Part shown: piece after piece, positions 44,268 to 52,735 of the stretch | How positions within the stretch are numbered: the first letter of the stretch is position 1 | How the letters are laid out: each line of letters starts with the position of its first letter | Origin: an uncultured Eggerthellaceae bacterium | GTDB lineage: Bacteria > Actinomycetota > Coriobacteriia > Coriobacteriales > Eggerthellaceae | DNA: 64,000 bases | Reading direction: 5' to 3' | Assembly: GCA_949840905.1 (NCBI GenBank) | Contig: CATKXW010000003.1 | Span: 48,914-112,913, forward strand | Translations under genes and position numbers: made by a program | Notes under the pieces: model-generated | The model's input: the letters and a program-made list of their open reading frames with translations, nothing else | Databases searched by the model: none | What the model was told of the DNA's origin: nothing

Positions 44268-44356
44268 TTGCGTTCTCGCGAACTTCACTGATCCCGTCAT
44301 TCTTCTGATGGAGCGGGGTCTAGGAAGGAGAACTGTGTGTGCGCGCTCCTTTCTTG

Positions 44357-44405
44357 CGAACCCCCCTCGCCCTGCCCGCTCGACCACGGGGCGAGGGGGT
44401 TTCTT
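44357..44405 (+). terminator. strong GC-rich terminator
   Basis: AACCCCCCTCGCCC (44357-44370) pairs with GGGCGAGGGGGTT (44387-44399), followed by a T-rich TTTCTTGTT. The minus strand would read a similar stem into TTCG, so it may act bidirectionally between the Rpn gene and the converging histidine-kinase remnant. Confidence 0.7.
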
Positions 44406-44456
44406 GTTGCGCAGACAGACTGCCAACAGGAAACGTTCTCCTATGAGAGAGGTCGT

Positions 44457-45340
44457 TCAGCGTTGGAAGGTGAGCGTGATGGTGAAGGTATCCTCCGTCA
44501 CGCATGCGCTCAGCTCCATGCCCATGGCCTCAGCTAGGCCTTTCGCCGTTGCAAGGCCCAAGCCGCTGCCTTCGCCGGATCGCGCGTTGTTCCCTCGATA
44601 GAAGCGCTCGAACACGCGGCGCTCATCGAGCAGGCTCGCCTCGCCACGGCTCAACGGGTTCGAGAACGAGATGACGCTCTCTACCTGCGTTATCGTTGGC
44701 GCAGCCGCGCCATAGCGCAAGCAGTTCGTCAACAGGTTGTCGAAAAGGCGCCCTAACAGGGGGGGTCAGCTGTAACGGCAAGGCTCGCATCCGCGAACGA
44801 CACGACCGGCTTCCATCCGCGTTCGACGAAGGCCGGGTACGCATCGGCCAACGAATCGGCCAACGCATCGAAGAGGACCACTGGCTTCAGCGAGAGCGAT
44901 CCAGCCATGGTCTCCGTCTTCAGGTAATCATACAGCCCATCCACCAACGATCGCATGGCATCCAGGCGCTTCGTGGCTCGGCGAACGCAATCCTCCCGCT
45001 CAGCCTCGCTCTCTGCGACAGCGTACAGTTGCAGATACCCTTGCGCACCAGCAAGGGGCGTACGAACATCGTGAGAGAAAGCGGCCAGGTCTTCCAACAG
45101 CGCACGCTTCGCGCTCTCGCTCTCGACGCGCACTTCATCCATGGCATCCAGCAGCTCATCGACCGCTCGAGCGCTCTCCACCGTGCCTTTCGTGGGTATG
45201 ACCACCGAGGCGCGTTCGCGACCGGCCCTATCTCGCGTTCGCAAGAACCGTGCCAGACGAAGCTGATGGCGTTCGGATGCGACGAACAGCAACGCGAAGC
45301 CGATCGCGATCAGCGCGAGGATGCCGATGACGATCTCCAC
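44457..45340 (-). pseudogene. sensor histidine kinase broken at a 7-G tract
   Basis: A GTG start at 45338-45340 (GGAAGGG upstream) begins a membrane helix, and the H-box FSHDVRTPLAGAQGYLQL lies near residue 90. The frame ends at 44753 just after SFADASLAVTADP. Downstream, another frame continues with LLGRLFDNLLTNCLRYG and the ATPase motifs FERFYRGN and GSGLGLATAKGLAEAM to 44457. The break is at seven consecutive G (plus strand 44759-44765): one more G would join the frames. The gene is either inactive, phase-variable through the homopolymer, or misread in sequencing. Confidence 0.85.
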
Positions 45341-45368
45341 GTATTCCCTTCCGTCCGTCAGCCCGCGA

Positions 45369-46124
45369 TCAGCGGACCTCTTGCCGTTCGCACACGACGA
45401 TGGTCGCTGCCACCATTCCAACAAGGAGCAGCACCGACAGCCTCAGGATATACCAATCGGGTGCAACGCCATCATTGAGAACATACGCGATGGCCGACGG
45501 AAGTATCTGCACGTAGCCTGCGAATGGCTGAAGCCACTCAACGTTGGCGAAGAGCCCTTCGAGGATCATGCGCAGAAGCCCGGTGGGGACGAAGAAGGCG
45601 GTCACCACAGCGAGCGCCTTGCTGCGCGTGAGCGCTAGCACCAACAGCGGTATCGCGGTCAGCGCCACCAGGACCACTTCCAGCTCGACGAACCACCGAA
45701 CCACGACAAGGATATCGGTGCCGGTGAACGACAGTCCGCACAAAAGGCTGCTCCCCAAGCAGGAGACAACGCCGACGACCGTGCAGAACAGTCCGATGAG
45801 AGCAGCCATGACGAACGGCACGAGAGCACAGCGCCTCCGCCCATGGGGCATCGACACCAGGTTCTTCAGATAGCCATGCTCGCGCTCCTCGGCCATGAAC
45901 CCCACCGTGAGCATGCATGATACGATGGCCAACGCTGCAGGTATGCAGAAGATGTCGAACTGACCCAACAGGTCAGGCGTAGGATAGGAGACCCCAGGGG
46001 AGCTGCGAGCCGCCTTCACTACTATCGCATTCACGATGTTGACGATAGCGATGATCGCGAAGGATCCGTAGACGATCACCGTACGAAACAGCCGATAGAG
46101 CTCGGCTCGGATCATCATCATCAT
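45369..46124 (-). CDS. ABC-2-type permease subunit (lantibiotic-export-like)
   Basis: ATG 46122-46124 follows GGAGGCTGACC; four ATG codons in a row start the protein. The 251-residue product has six hydrophobic segments and the ABC-2 pattern seen in lantibiotic immunity permeases (MIRAELYRLFRTVIVYGSF, EEREHGYLKNLVSMPHGRRR). It is intact, but its ATPase partner upstream has lost the Walker A half and the kinase downstream is frameshifted, so it is probably the only readable member of the module. Confidence 0.8.
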   Translation of the reverse strand: MMMMIRAELYRLFRTVIVYGSFAIIAIVNIVNAIVVKAARSSPGVSYPTPDLLGQFDIFCIPAALAIVSCMLTVGFMAEEREHGYLKNLVSMPHGRRRCALVPFVMAALIGLFCTVVGVVSCLGSSLLCGLSFTGTDILVVVRWFVELEVVLVALTAIPLLVLALTRSKALAVVTAFFVPTGLLRMILEGLFANVEWLQPFAGYVQILPSAIAYVLNDGVAPDWYILRLSVLLLVGMVAATIVVCERQEVR

Positions 46125-46135
46125 GGTCAGCCTCC

Positions 46136-46909
46136 TCACGCTTCCATCGTCATCTCGTCGCGCTCGACGCGCACCGGAGCTTCCCCGCCCATCAGGCCGA
46201 TGAAGAAGTCTTCGATATCGCAGGCGTGCACGAACAAGCCGCTGACAGGCACGTTCGCTTCCAGCAACAAGCGGCCGACCTCTTCTGATCCGACAGGGTC
46301 GAGCAGACGAATGCTGTCGTCGGGCATCATCGTGCAGCGCAAAGCGGGCAGCTCCCGCTGCAGAACGGCAAGAGCACGAGCCGGCTGTGGGCTCTTCACG
46401 CACAGGTAGTCCGTACATTGCGCACGAACCTCTTCGCTCGCTATCTCGTAGACCAGCTTTCCCTCGCGAATGATGCCCCACCGCTCGACCATACGGTCGA
46501 GCTGGTCGAGAACGTGAGAGCTGATGAGCACCGAGCACCCGTGCTCCTGCGCCGCACGCGTCAAAAGAGCACGGATGCGGCGCACGCCTTCCGGATCGAG
46601 CCCATTGAACGGCTCATCGAGCAACAGCACATCGGGCGAGCCGACCAAGGCTAAGGCGATGCCGAGCCGCTGGGTCATGCCGAGGGAGTACTTGCGGGCA
46701 GCCTTCCTTCCAGCCTCTTCCAGCCCCACCGAAGCCAGAGCTTTCGCAGCGGAGGCCTTCGGGTCGGATGCGCCCAACGCGATGGCGCGTATCATGACGT
46801 TCTGAAAGCCGGACAACGATGGGATGACGCCCGCGCTCTCTATCAGAGCGCCCAACCGCGCGGGCGCCTCCCCCGCAACCAGCACGCGCCCGTTCGCCTC
46901 GATGCGCCC
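46136..46909 (-). pseudogene. ABC transporter ATPase lacking its N-terminal (Walker A) part
   Basis: The frame encodes the signature and Walker B region (KYSLGMTQRLGIALALVGSPDVLLLDEPFNGLDP), the H-loop (VLISSHVLD) and a C-terminal accessory domain. It starts in the middle of the normal protein (GRIEANGRVLVAGEAPARLG), so the Walker A motif GxxGxGKT is missing. The 5' side is joined to the fragment of a response regulator gene at about 46906-46912. It overlaps no start with a good ribosome binding site, so it is not functional on its own. Confidence 0.85.
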
Positions 46910-47097
46910 GGCAACATGAGGTCGGTCACCACTAGATCGAAGCGTTGCCCGCCATCGAGCAGAAGCGCGGCCTCAGTGCCAGAGAACGCCGCCACGCACC
47001 CATGACCTGCCTTTTCGAGATACGAGCAGGTCGCATGGTTGATGGCTTCGTCGTCTTCCACCACCAGGATGCAGCTCTCCTGGCCCTTCCGACCCAT
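46907..47097 (-). pseudogene. response regulator truncated inside its receiver domain
   Basis: ATG 47095-47097 has AAGGGG upstream. The first 65 residues form a REC domain start (ILVVEDDEAINHATCSYL) up to the phospho-acceptor loop DLVVTDLMLPG, where the frame runs into the ABC ATPase sequence out of frame and ends at 46843. The rest of the receiver and the DNA-binding domain are absent. It marks the left edge of a deletion in a two-component/ABC cluster. Confidence 0.85.
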
Positions 47098-47132
47098 CGA
47101 GGCCCCTTCTTCCTTCATCCGAACCACAGATG

Positions 47133-47498
47133 TCACAGCCCAAGGGCGGCCGCCCATGCTTCCTCTTTGAATCCGGGGATAGCCGTGCTCGGGGTCACCA
47201 GCAGCGGGCGCTTCACCAGCATGCCGTTGGTGGCGAGCAGGTCGTATTGGGCGGCTTCGTCCATGGCGGGCAGCTTCTTCGACAGCTCCATCTCGCGATA
47301 CAGCATCCCGCTCGTGTTGAAGAAGCGCTTCAGCGGCAGTCCGCTACGCTCGTGCCACGCTCGCAGCTCCTCGGCGGTGGGCCTCTCCTCTACGATGTGC
47401 CTCTCATCGTAGGCCACCCCCTGCTCGTCCAGCCATCGCTTCGCCTTCTGGCAGGTGGAGCACTTCGGATATTCCAAGAACAGGATGCTGCGGGTCAT
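47133..47498 (-). CDS. ArsC/Spx family protein
   Basis: ATG 47496-47498 (MTRSILFLEYPKCSTC) is the better start, with GAGGACTCACC upstream. The 121-residue protein has a CxxC (KCSTCQKAKRWL) and the ArsC-family element RHIVEERPTAEELRAWHERSGLPLKRFFNTSG, so it is related to arsenate reductase and the Spx regulator. Conservation of the later KRPLLVT segment fits the YffB/Spx-like group. It is the last gene before the broken regulator module and is transcribed away from the LysR gene. Confidence 0.85.
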   Translation of the reverse strand: MTRSILFLEYPKCSTCQKAKRWLDEQGVAYDERHIVEERPTAEELRAWHERSGLPLKRFFNTSGMLYREMELSKKLPAMDEAAQYDLLATNGMLVKRPLLVTPSTAIPGFKEEAWAAALGL

Positions 47499-47679
47499 GG
47501 TGAGTCCTCGATTCACGAACGATCATCGGTATTCCAGCTCCCTCCAAGTATCCGTCGCCCGCGTTCCATCGTCTAGAAACCACCAGGCAAACGGCAACGA
47601 GGGGGCCATATCTATCCTTTAGAATAGGAGGACACGGCGGCGACAGCGCGCCGATAGCGGAGTGAAAGGAGCTCGCAGC

Positions 47680-48642
47680 ATGCGCATCCAAACGCTCTAC
47701 GAGTTCTTGGTGCTGACGACCAAGCTGAACTTCACCGAGACCGCCAAAGGGTTCTTCATCTCTCAATCGGTGTTGAGCGACCATATCTCGAATCTGGAGA
47801 AAGAGCTGGGCACGCGCCTGTTCGTGCGCGACCGCCATTCGGTGCGGCTCACCGAGACGGGGCGCCTCTTCAAGGAGGACGCCGCAACCATCGTCGCCGA
47901 CTACGAACGAGCGCTCGAACGGCTCGACCTTTACCGCAGCAACGTCTCGTCCACTCTGCGCATCGGCTTTCTCATGGGCTCCTACGGAGCGTTCCTGCCC
48001 GCCCTGTGCGAGCGCTACCGACAGCAGCACCCCGAAACGGTGTTCCGCTTCCGCACCCTTGAGCTGGGGAAGATGCAGCCCGCCCTTCAAAACGACGAGA
48101 TAGACATCGGTTTCATGGTGTTCGTCAAAGGCTTCGAGGGCTCCCAGTTCACTTCGCGCACCCTCTATACCGACAGCTACAAGCTCGCCGTGCCGAAGAG
48201 CCACCCGTTCGCCCGGCGCAGCAGCGTGCGCATCGCCGACCTGAAGGGTCAAACGGTGCTGAGCTCGCGTTTCGAACACGCCAAGAGCATGCAGGCCCAG
48301 ACCGGCATCATGCTGCGCAATGCTGGGGTGAACGTCTCGGTCATAGACGAGATCCCGGATGTCGGGGCGCTCATGGCCACGCTCGTCTCATCGAACGCGG
48401 TGGCCTTGGCCCTCGATCATCTCGACGTGTTCGGCGGCGGCAACATCGTGTTCCTGCCCATCGACGACCTCGACACCAAGGTATACGCCGGTCCTGTTTG
48501 GAAGACGGCGAAAGAGACCGATGTGCTGCTCTCGTTCATCGCCTACCTGCAGCGAGAGACCAAGAGCTTCACGAAGGACGACTTCATATCGCGAAAGGGC
48601 TTCGGCCCCTTCTCAGCAGAAGCGGAGGCCCCTGGCGCATAA
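47680..48642 (+). CDS. LysR-family transcriptional regulator
   Basis: ATG 47680 (MRIQTLYEF) follows AAAGGAGCTCGCAGC; a GTG at 47662 is a poorer choice. The 320-residue protein has an N-terminal HTH_1 (LTTKLNFTETAKGFFISQSVLSDHISNLEKELGTRLFVRD, residues 14-53) and a periplasmic-binding-protein-like effector domain. Some other Coriobacteria LysR genes sit beside the transporter they control, and here a permease gene (ending at 48664) lies tail to tail with it. Confidence 0.9.
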   Translation: MRIQTLYEFLVLTTKLNFTETAKGFFISQSVLSDHISNLEKELGTRLFVRDRHSVRLTETGRLFKEDAATIVADYERALERLDLYRSNVSSTLRIGFLMGSYGAFLPALCERYRQQHPETVFRFRTLELGKMQPALQNDEIDIGFMVFVKGFEGSQFTSRTLYTDSYKLAVPKSHPFARRSSVRIADLKGQTVLSSRFEHAKSMQAQTGIMLRNAGVNVSVIDEIPDVGALMATLVSSNAVALALDHLDVFGGGNIVFLPIDDLDTKVYAGPVWKTAKETDVLLSFIAYLQRETKSFTKDDFISRKGFGPFSAEAEAPGA

Positions 48643-48663
48643 GCGGTCCTCTCTCTCCTGCCT

Positions 48664-49935
48664 CTATACCGGAAAGCGCACCATCAGGTACGCCCCAGCG
48701 ATGAGCACCGTGAGGAGCATGAGCGGAAAGCCCGTCTTCAAAAACGTGAGGAAGGTCAGCTCGTAGCCGTTCTTCTTCGCCACGTCCGATAGCACCACGT
48801 TAGCGCTGGCCCCGATGAGCGTACCGTTGCCGCCCAAGCAGGCTCCCAGCGACAGCGACCACCACAACGGCGTGACATCCATGCCGGTGCCCTCTATGGC
48901 AAGAAGGATGGGGATCATCGTGGCGACGAAGGGGATGTTGTCCAGAAAGCTCGATATCACCGCCGAGCCGATCAGCAGTATCATCATGAGGGCGAACAGG
49001 TTTCCCTGGGTCGCGTCTATGAGCGCGTTCGCCAACAGCAAGATGACGCCGGTCTCCGACAAGGCGCCCACCACGATGAACAGGCCCGCGAAGAACACGA
49101 GCGTGGTCCATTCCACATCCAGCAGCGCCTCTTCGATGGGCTCCCGCGACAGCAGCAGCATGAGACCGCCCGCTGTCATGGCCACCACGCCCGATTCCAC
49201 GCCCAGCTGTTCATGCATCATGAAACCGGCGACCACCACCGCTATCATCGCCACGCTCAGCTTCAGCAAACGCCCGCTCTTCACATAGGAGCCCGCATCG
49301 AGCTCCATCACCTTCTGCACGCTCCGATCGGAAACGCTCATCTTGCGCCCGTACAGGAAATAGAAGATGACCAGCACGACCGCCAAGATGACCAGCACCA
49401 CCGGCGCATCGTAGATGAGGAAGTCGGCGAAGGAGAAGCCGGCCGCCGAGCCGATCATGATGTTGGGAGGGTCGCCGACCAGCGTAGCGGTGCCGCCGAT
49501 GTTCGACGAGAGGATCTCGGTCATGAAATACGGAAGGGGGTTGAGGTCCAGCAGTTTGCAGATGGTGACCGTCATGGGCCCTATGAGCAGCACGGTGGTC
49601 ACGTTGTCCAGCAAAGCGGACAGCACCGCGGTCAGCAGCACCAGCAGCAGCATGATGCGCCACGGATTCCCTCGCGCCCCGCGCACGCACATGACGGACA
49701 AGACCTCGAAGAGCCCTGATCGCTTGACCACCGCGACGAAGAGCATCATGCCGAACAGCACGGCCAAGGTGTTGAAATCGATATGATGCACGGCCGTCTC
49801 GAACGACAGGATATGGATCAGGATGAGGGCCATCGCTCCGAGCACGGCCGCCAGGGCACGATGGACCTTCTCGCTCACGACCAGGGTCATGACCACGACG
49901 AATACCACAATGGAAGCGATCTGGGCAGGGTCCAT
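48664..49935 (-). CDS. ArsB/NhaD superfamily ion permease (P-protein-like)
   Basis: The 423-residue protein has about twelve membrane segments and the signature loops HHIDFNTLAVLFGMMLFVAVVKRSGLFE and SSNIGGTATLVGDPPNIMIGSAAG (the second near residue 150), with a second TLIGASANVV half-repeat later (GACLGGNGTLIGASANVVLSD). These mark the TC 2.A.45 arsenite/proton antiporter superfamily, which also includes Na+/H+ and citrate carriers; a carboxylate or sodium substrate is more likely than arsenite here because no ars genes surround it. Confidence 0.87.
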   Translation of the reverse strand: MDPAQIASIVVFVVVMTLVVSEKVHRALAAVLGAMALILIHILSFETAVHHIDFNTLAVLFGMMLFVAVVKRSGLFEVLSVMCVRGARGNPWRIMLLLVLLTAVLSALLDNVTTVLLIGPMTVTICKLLDLNPLPYFMTEILSSNIGGTATLVGDPPNIMIGSAAGFSFADFLIYDAPVVLVILAVVLVIFYFLYGRKMSVSDRSVQKVMELDAGSYVKSGRLLKLSVAMIAVVVAGFMMHEQLGVESGVVAMTAGGLMLLLSREPIEEALLDVEWTTLVFFAGLFIVVGALSETGVILLLANALIDATQGNLFALMMILLIGSAVISSFLDNIPFVATMIPILLAIEGTGMDVTPLWWSLSLGACLGGNGTLIGASANVVLSDVAKKNGYELTFLTFLKTGFPLMLLTVLIAGAYLMVRFPV

Positions 49936-49971
49936 GCTGTCACCTCACAGGTCGGTCTGAGGGAGGATACG

Positions 49972-50006
49972 AGAAAAGGAAGGGCGCAGTGCGATGCACT
50001 GCGCCC
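49972..50006 (-). terminator. terminator of the ferredoxin/molybdopterin operon
   Basis: GGGCGCAGTGC (49982-49992) pairs perfectly with GCACTGCGCCC (49996-50006) around GAT. On the minus strand it is followed by TTCCTTTTCT. It lies about 40 nt past the ferredoxin stop. Confidence 0.8.
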
Positions 50007-50043
50007 GCGTGGAGAGGGATGGAGAGGAGGCAAAGGAGGGGGG

Positions 50044-50367
50044 TCAGGAGAAGATGGCCACCTTCTTCTTGTCGATGCGCGGCCCGAGCTCTTCCAAGGT
50101 GCCGTAGTAGATGCATCCGGCCTGGCAGTGCTGCACGCAAGAGGGCGGTTTTCCTTCGGCTTGGCGCATCGTGCATCGATCGCAGCGATCGGTAGGGATA
50201 GGCACGAACTCGAACTGCCAATAGCGGTCGGTTATCTGGTCGGGACCGATCTGGGTCAGCTCGATGCCGAACTGGTCGGGCTCCAAACCGTGCTCCTGCT
50301 GGCAAGCGATCTCGCACGTGTGGCAGCCTGTGCAGAAGTCGTAATCGATGGCAAGGTACTTTCGCAT
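50044..50367 (-). CDS. 4Fe-4S ferredoxin-type electron transfer subunit
   Basis: The 107-residue protein has CTGCHTCEIAC near residue 12 and a second cysteine group (DRCDRC, CVQHCQAGC), enough for two [4Fe-4S] clusters in the DmsB/HybA-like fold but shorter than full DmsB proteins. GAGGAG precedes the ATG. It starts 4 nt after the stop of the molybdopterin oxidoreductase gene, so it is the electron-delivering subunit of that enzyme. Its C-terminus is the basic tail PRIDKKKVAIFS. No membrane anchor subunit is encoded beside it. Confidence 0.9.
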   Translation of the reverse strand: MRKYLAIDYDFCTGCHTCEIACQQEHGLEPDQFGIELTQIGPDQITDRYWQFEFVPIPTDRCDRCTMRQAEGKPPSCVQHCQAGCIYYGTLEELGPRIDKKKVAIFS

Positions 50368-50371
50368 GATG

Positions 50372-52630
50372 CTACTCCTCTATCTTGCTGATAGCGCACA
50401 GCTGGGATTTATACGAGGCTCCGAGGCCGGACTTGCCCGGACGCATGGGAATGAGCTTGTTGATGTTCGATTCCATGACGCCGAACAGGGTGCCGTCGCC
50501 CGGGTCGCGCTCGGGGAACCACCATGCATGATCGGCCGCCACGGTATCTTCGCGCATGCGCACCGTCAGCTTGGCCTTCTGCCGACACTCGCCGAAGTTG
50601 TTCTCTATCTTCACCCAATCACCATCGGCGATGCCGTATTTCTCGGCGGTCTTGGGATGGATGAGCACGGTCGGCTCGGGATGCAAGCGGCGCATCGAGG
50701 GGCTTTGGCGATGCTCGGAGTGGAAGAAGCCCCAGTGGCGCGCACCGGTGGTGAGCACCAGCGGATACTTCTCGGCCAGCTCAGGTGCCGACACCGGGCT
50801 CTCGGGAGGCTCTTCGTAGGTGGGGAACGGCGGGAAGCCGAAATACACCATCTCGCGGCTATAGAAGTTGTAGCGCCCGGTAGAGGTGTTGAAGCCCGGC
50901 TGCCCGTCTGGGCGCAGCAGACCCTTCTTATGCTTCTCGTACTCGAACTCGGGGAAGGCCCATGAACGCTCTTGCAGGGTCTTGTAGGTGAAGCCGGAAT
51001 TGCGCAGACAGAAGTCGTAGAACTCCTCTTCGGTGGTCCACTGCTCCATACCTTCGCCTCGACCGAACTTCTTGCCGATCTCATACATGATGACCTGATC
51101 GGGCTTCACCTCGCCCAAAGGCTCGATGGCCTGGTTGATGGTGCCGAGCAGATAAGGCTGATGGCCGTAGATGCCCATGCGCTCCGCGAAGGTGGCCGCC
51201 GGCAGCAGCACATCGGCGCAAGCGAGCGCGGTCGGTGTCAGGAAGAGGTCCACCACCACGTTGAACTCCATGTTCTCTTGGAGCGCCTTGATGATGCGCT
51301 GGGGCGCGGCGCCCATGCAGGCGAGCGCGTTGTTCTGCATCATCCACATGGCCTTGATGGGATAGGGCTCGCCCGTCTCCATCGCCACGAGAAGATCATC
51401 GGGGCTGATGGCCTGCATGGCCTTGTTCGCCGGCCAGTCACCGCATATCTTCTTGTCCTGGTTGGGCAGGTCATGGGTGCATAGCTCCCAATCGTCGCCG
51501 GCCGACCAGGTGACGTTCACATCGAAGGCGAACGGTGCATCCACCATGCCGCCCGGGTTCTCGAAGTTGCCCGTGAGGGCCATCAGATCGTAGGCGGCCA
51601 TGCCGGTGACGAAGCCCTCCGACGTATGATCCATGGCTACGCCCCACTGCAAACAGCAGCTCTCGGCCTCGCCGATCTTGCGAGCGGCCTCTTTGATCAA
51701 CTCGGCATCCACCCCGCATATCTCGGCCGCCCACTCCGGCGTGTAGGGTTTCAGATGCTCGGCGAACTCGTTGTAGCCGTAGCACCAGCAATCGCAGAAC
51801 TCCTGGTCTTGCAGGCCGTTCTCGATGATGTGATTGCACAGCGCCATGGCCAAAGCGGTGTCGGTGCCCGGCCTCAGCTGCAAGAACACATCGGATTTGC
51901 CCGCGAGCCACGTCAGCTTCGGGTCGATGGTTATCAGCTTCGAGCCGCGCTTCATGCACTCGACCACCCAATGGCCCAACGTTCCATCAGAATTGGCCAC
52001 CACGGGGTTGTTTCCCCAGATGAGGATGTAGTCGGGACGCCTCCACCGCGGGTCGTCGTACCGATCGGGCATGTACTGCGAATAGTCGGCGATGAACAGG
52101 CCGCCCGATTTCAGCGCGGTGCTGAAGCGGCGCGGAGCATAGCAGGCGATGCCCGACAGGAAACCGGTCCCGTAGTTCGGGGTGCCCAGATAGCGCGCCA
52201 TCAACGGGCCGTAACCATTGATGTCGCGACCGGTGCCCTGGGTGACCCAGATGGATTCCGCGCCGTAGGTGTCGATGACCTTGCCCATCTCGCGCAGGAT
52301 GATCTCGGTAGCCTCATCCCAGCTGATGCGCTCGAACGCGTCCTCGCCGCGCTTGTCGCGGTCGCGCTTCATCGGGTAGAGGAGCCGGTCGGGATGATAG
52401 AGCATCTCTTTGTAGGCCAAACACCGCGGGCAAAGGCGTCCCTGATTGTAGGGGTTCTCCGGGTCGCCTTCGATCTTCTCCAGCTTGCCGTCCTTCACGT
52501 AGAGCAGCACGCCGCAGTTATCGTGACATCCAGGGCCGGAGCGAGCGCTGCTGCGGATGACCTCGTAGTCGCCCTCCTGCCAATGCCATTTGCGTCCTTC
52601 GGGATTATCGGCCGTCTTCGGTTGAGCCAT
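50372..52630 (-). CDS. molybdopterin-dependent oxidoreductase, DMSO reductase family
   Basis: The 752-residue protein carries N-terminal cluster-binding cysteines C35, C39, C67 and C70 (GPGCHDNCG and LCPRC). The first cysteine of the usual CxxCxxxC set is a Gly, and an extra one is at 70. C163 (SGIACYAPRRF) is the best candidate molybdenum ligand. There is no Tat signal, so the enzyme is cytosolic. Similar enzymes in Eggerthellaceae include catechol and dopamine dehydroxylases and related reductases, but I cannot assign the substrate. It precedes the ferredoxin gene and is 105 nt behind the LuxR gene. The start has AAGGAGGAGCC. Confidence 0.9.
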   Translation of the reverse strand: MAQPKTADNPEGRKWHWQEGDYEVIRSSARSGPGCHDNCGVLLYVKDGKLEKIEGDPENPYNQGRLCPRCLAYKEMLYHPDRLLYPMKRDRDKRGEDAFERISWDEATEIILREMGKVIDTYGAESIWVTQGTGRDINGYGPLMARYLGTPNYGTGFLSGIACYAPRRFSTALKSGGLFIADYSQYMPDRYDDPRWRRPDYILIWGNNPVVANSDGTLGHWVVECMKRGSKLITIDPKLTWLAGKSDVFLQLRPGTDTALAMALCNHIIENGLQDQEFCDCWCYGYNEFAEHLKPYTPEWAAEICGVDAELIKEAARKIGEAESCCLQWGVAMDHTSEGFVTGMAAYDLMALTGNFENPGGMVDAPFAFDVNVTWSAGDDWELCTHDLPNQDKKICGDWPANKAMQAISPDDLLVAMETGEPYPIKAMWMMQNNALACMGAAPQRIIKALQENMEFNVVVDLFLTPTALACADVLLPAATFAERMGIYGHQPYLLGTINQAIEPLGEVKPDQVIMYEIGKKFGRGEGMEQWTTEEEFYDFCLRNSGFTYKTLQERSWAFPEFEYEKHKKGLLRPDGQPGFNTSTGRYNFYSREMVYFGFPPFPTYEEPPESPVSAPELAEKYPLVLTTGARHWGFFHSEHRQSPSMRRLHPEPTVLIHPKTAEKYGIADGDWVKIENNFGECRQKAKLTVRMREDTVAADHAWWFPERDPGDGTLFGVMESNINKLIPMRPGKSGLGASYKSQLCAISKIEE

Positions 52631-52735
52631 GGCTCCTCCTTGCTCGTAGCCTATGTCGATGCCCCGATTATAGGAGCGCTGCGAGCGGGGGCTTTTGCGG
52701 CTTTACCGATAGGCCATCGGAAAATCCGATCAACA

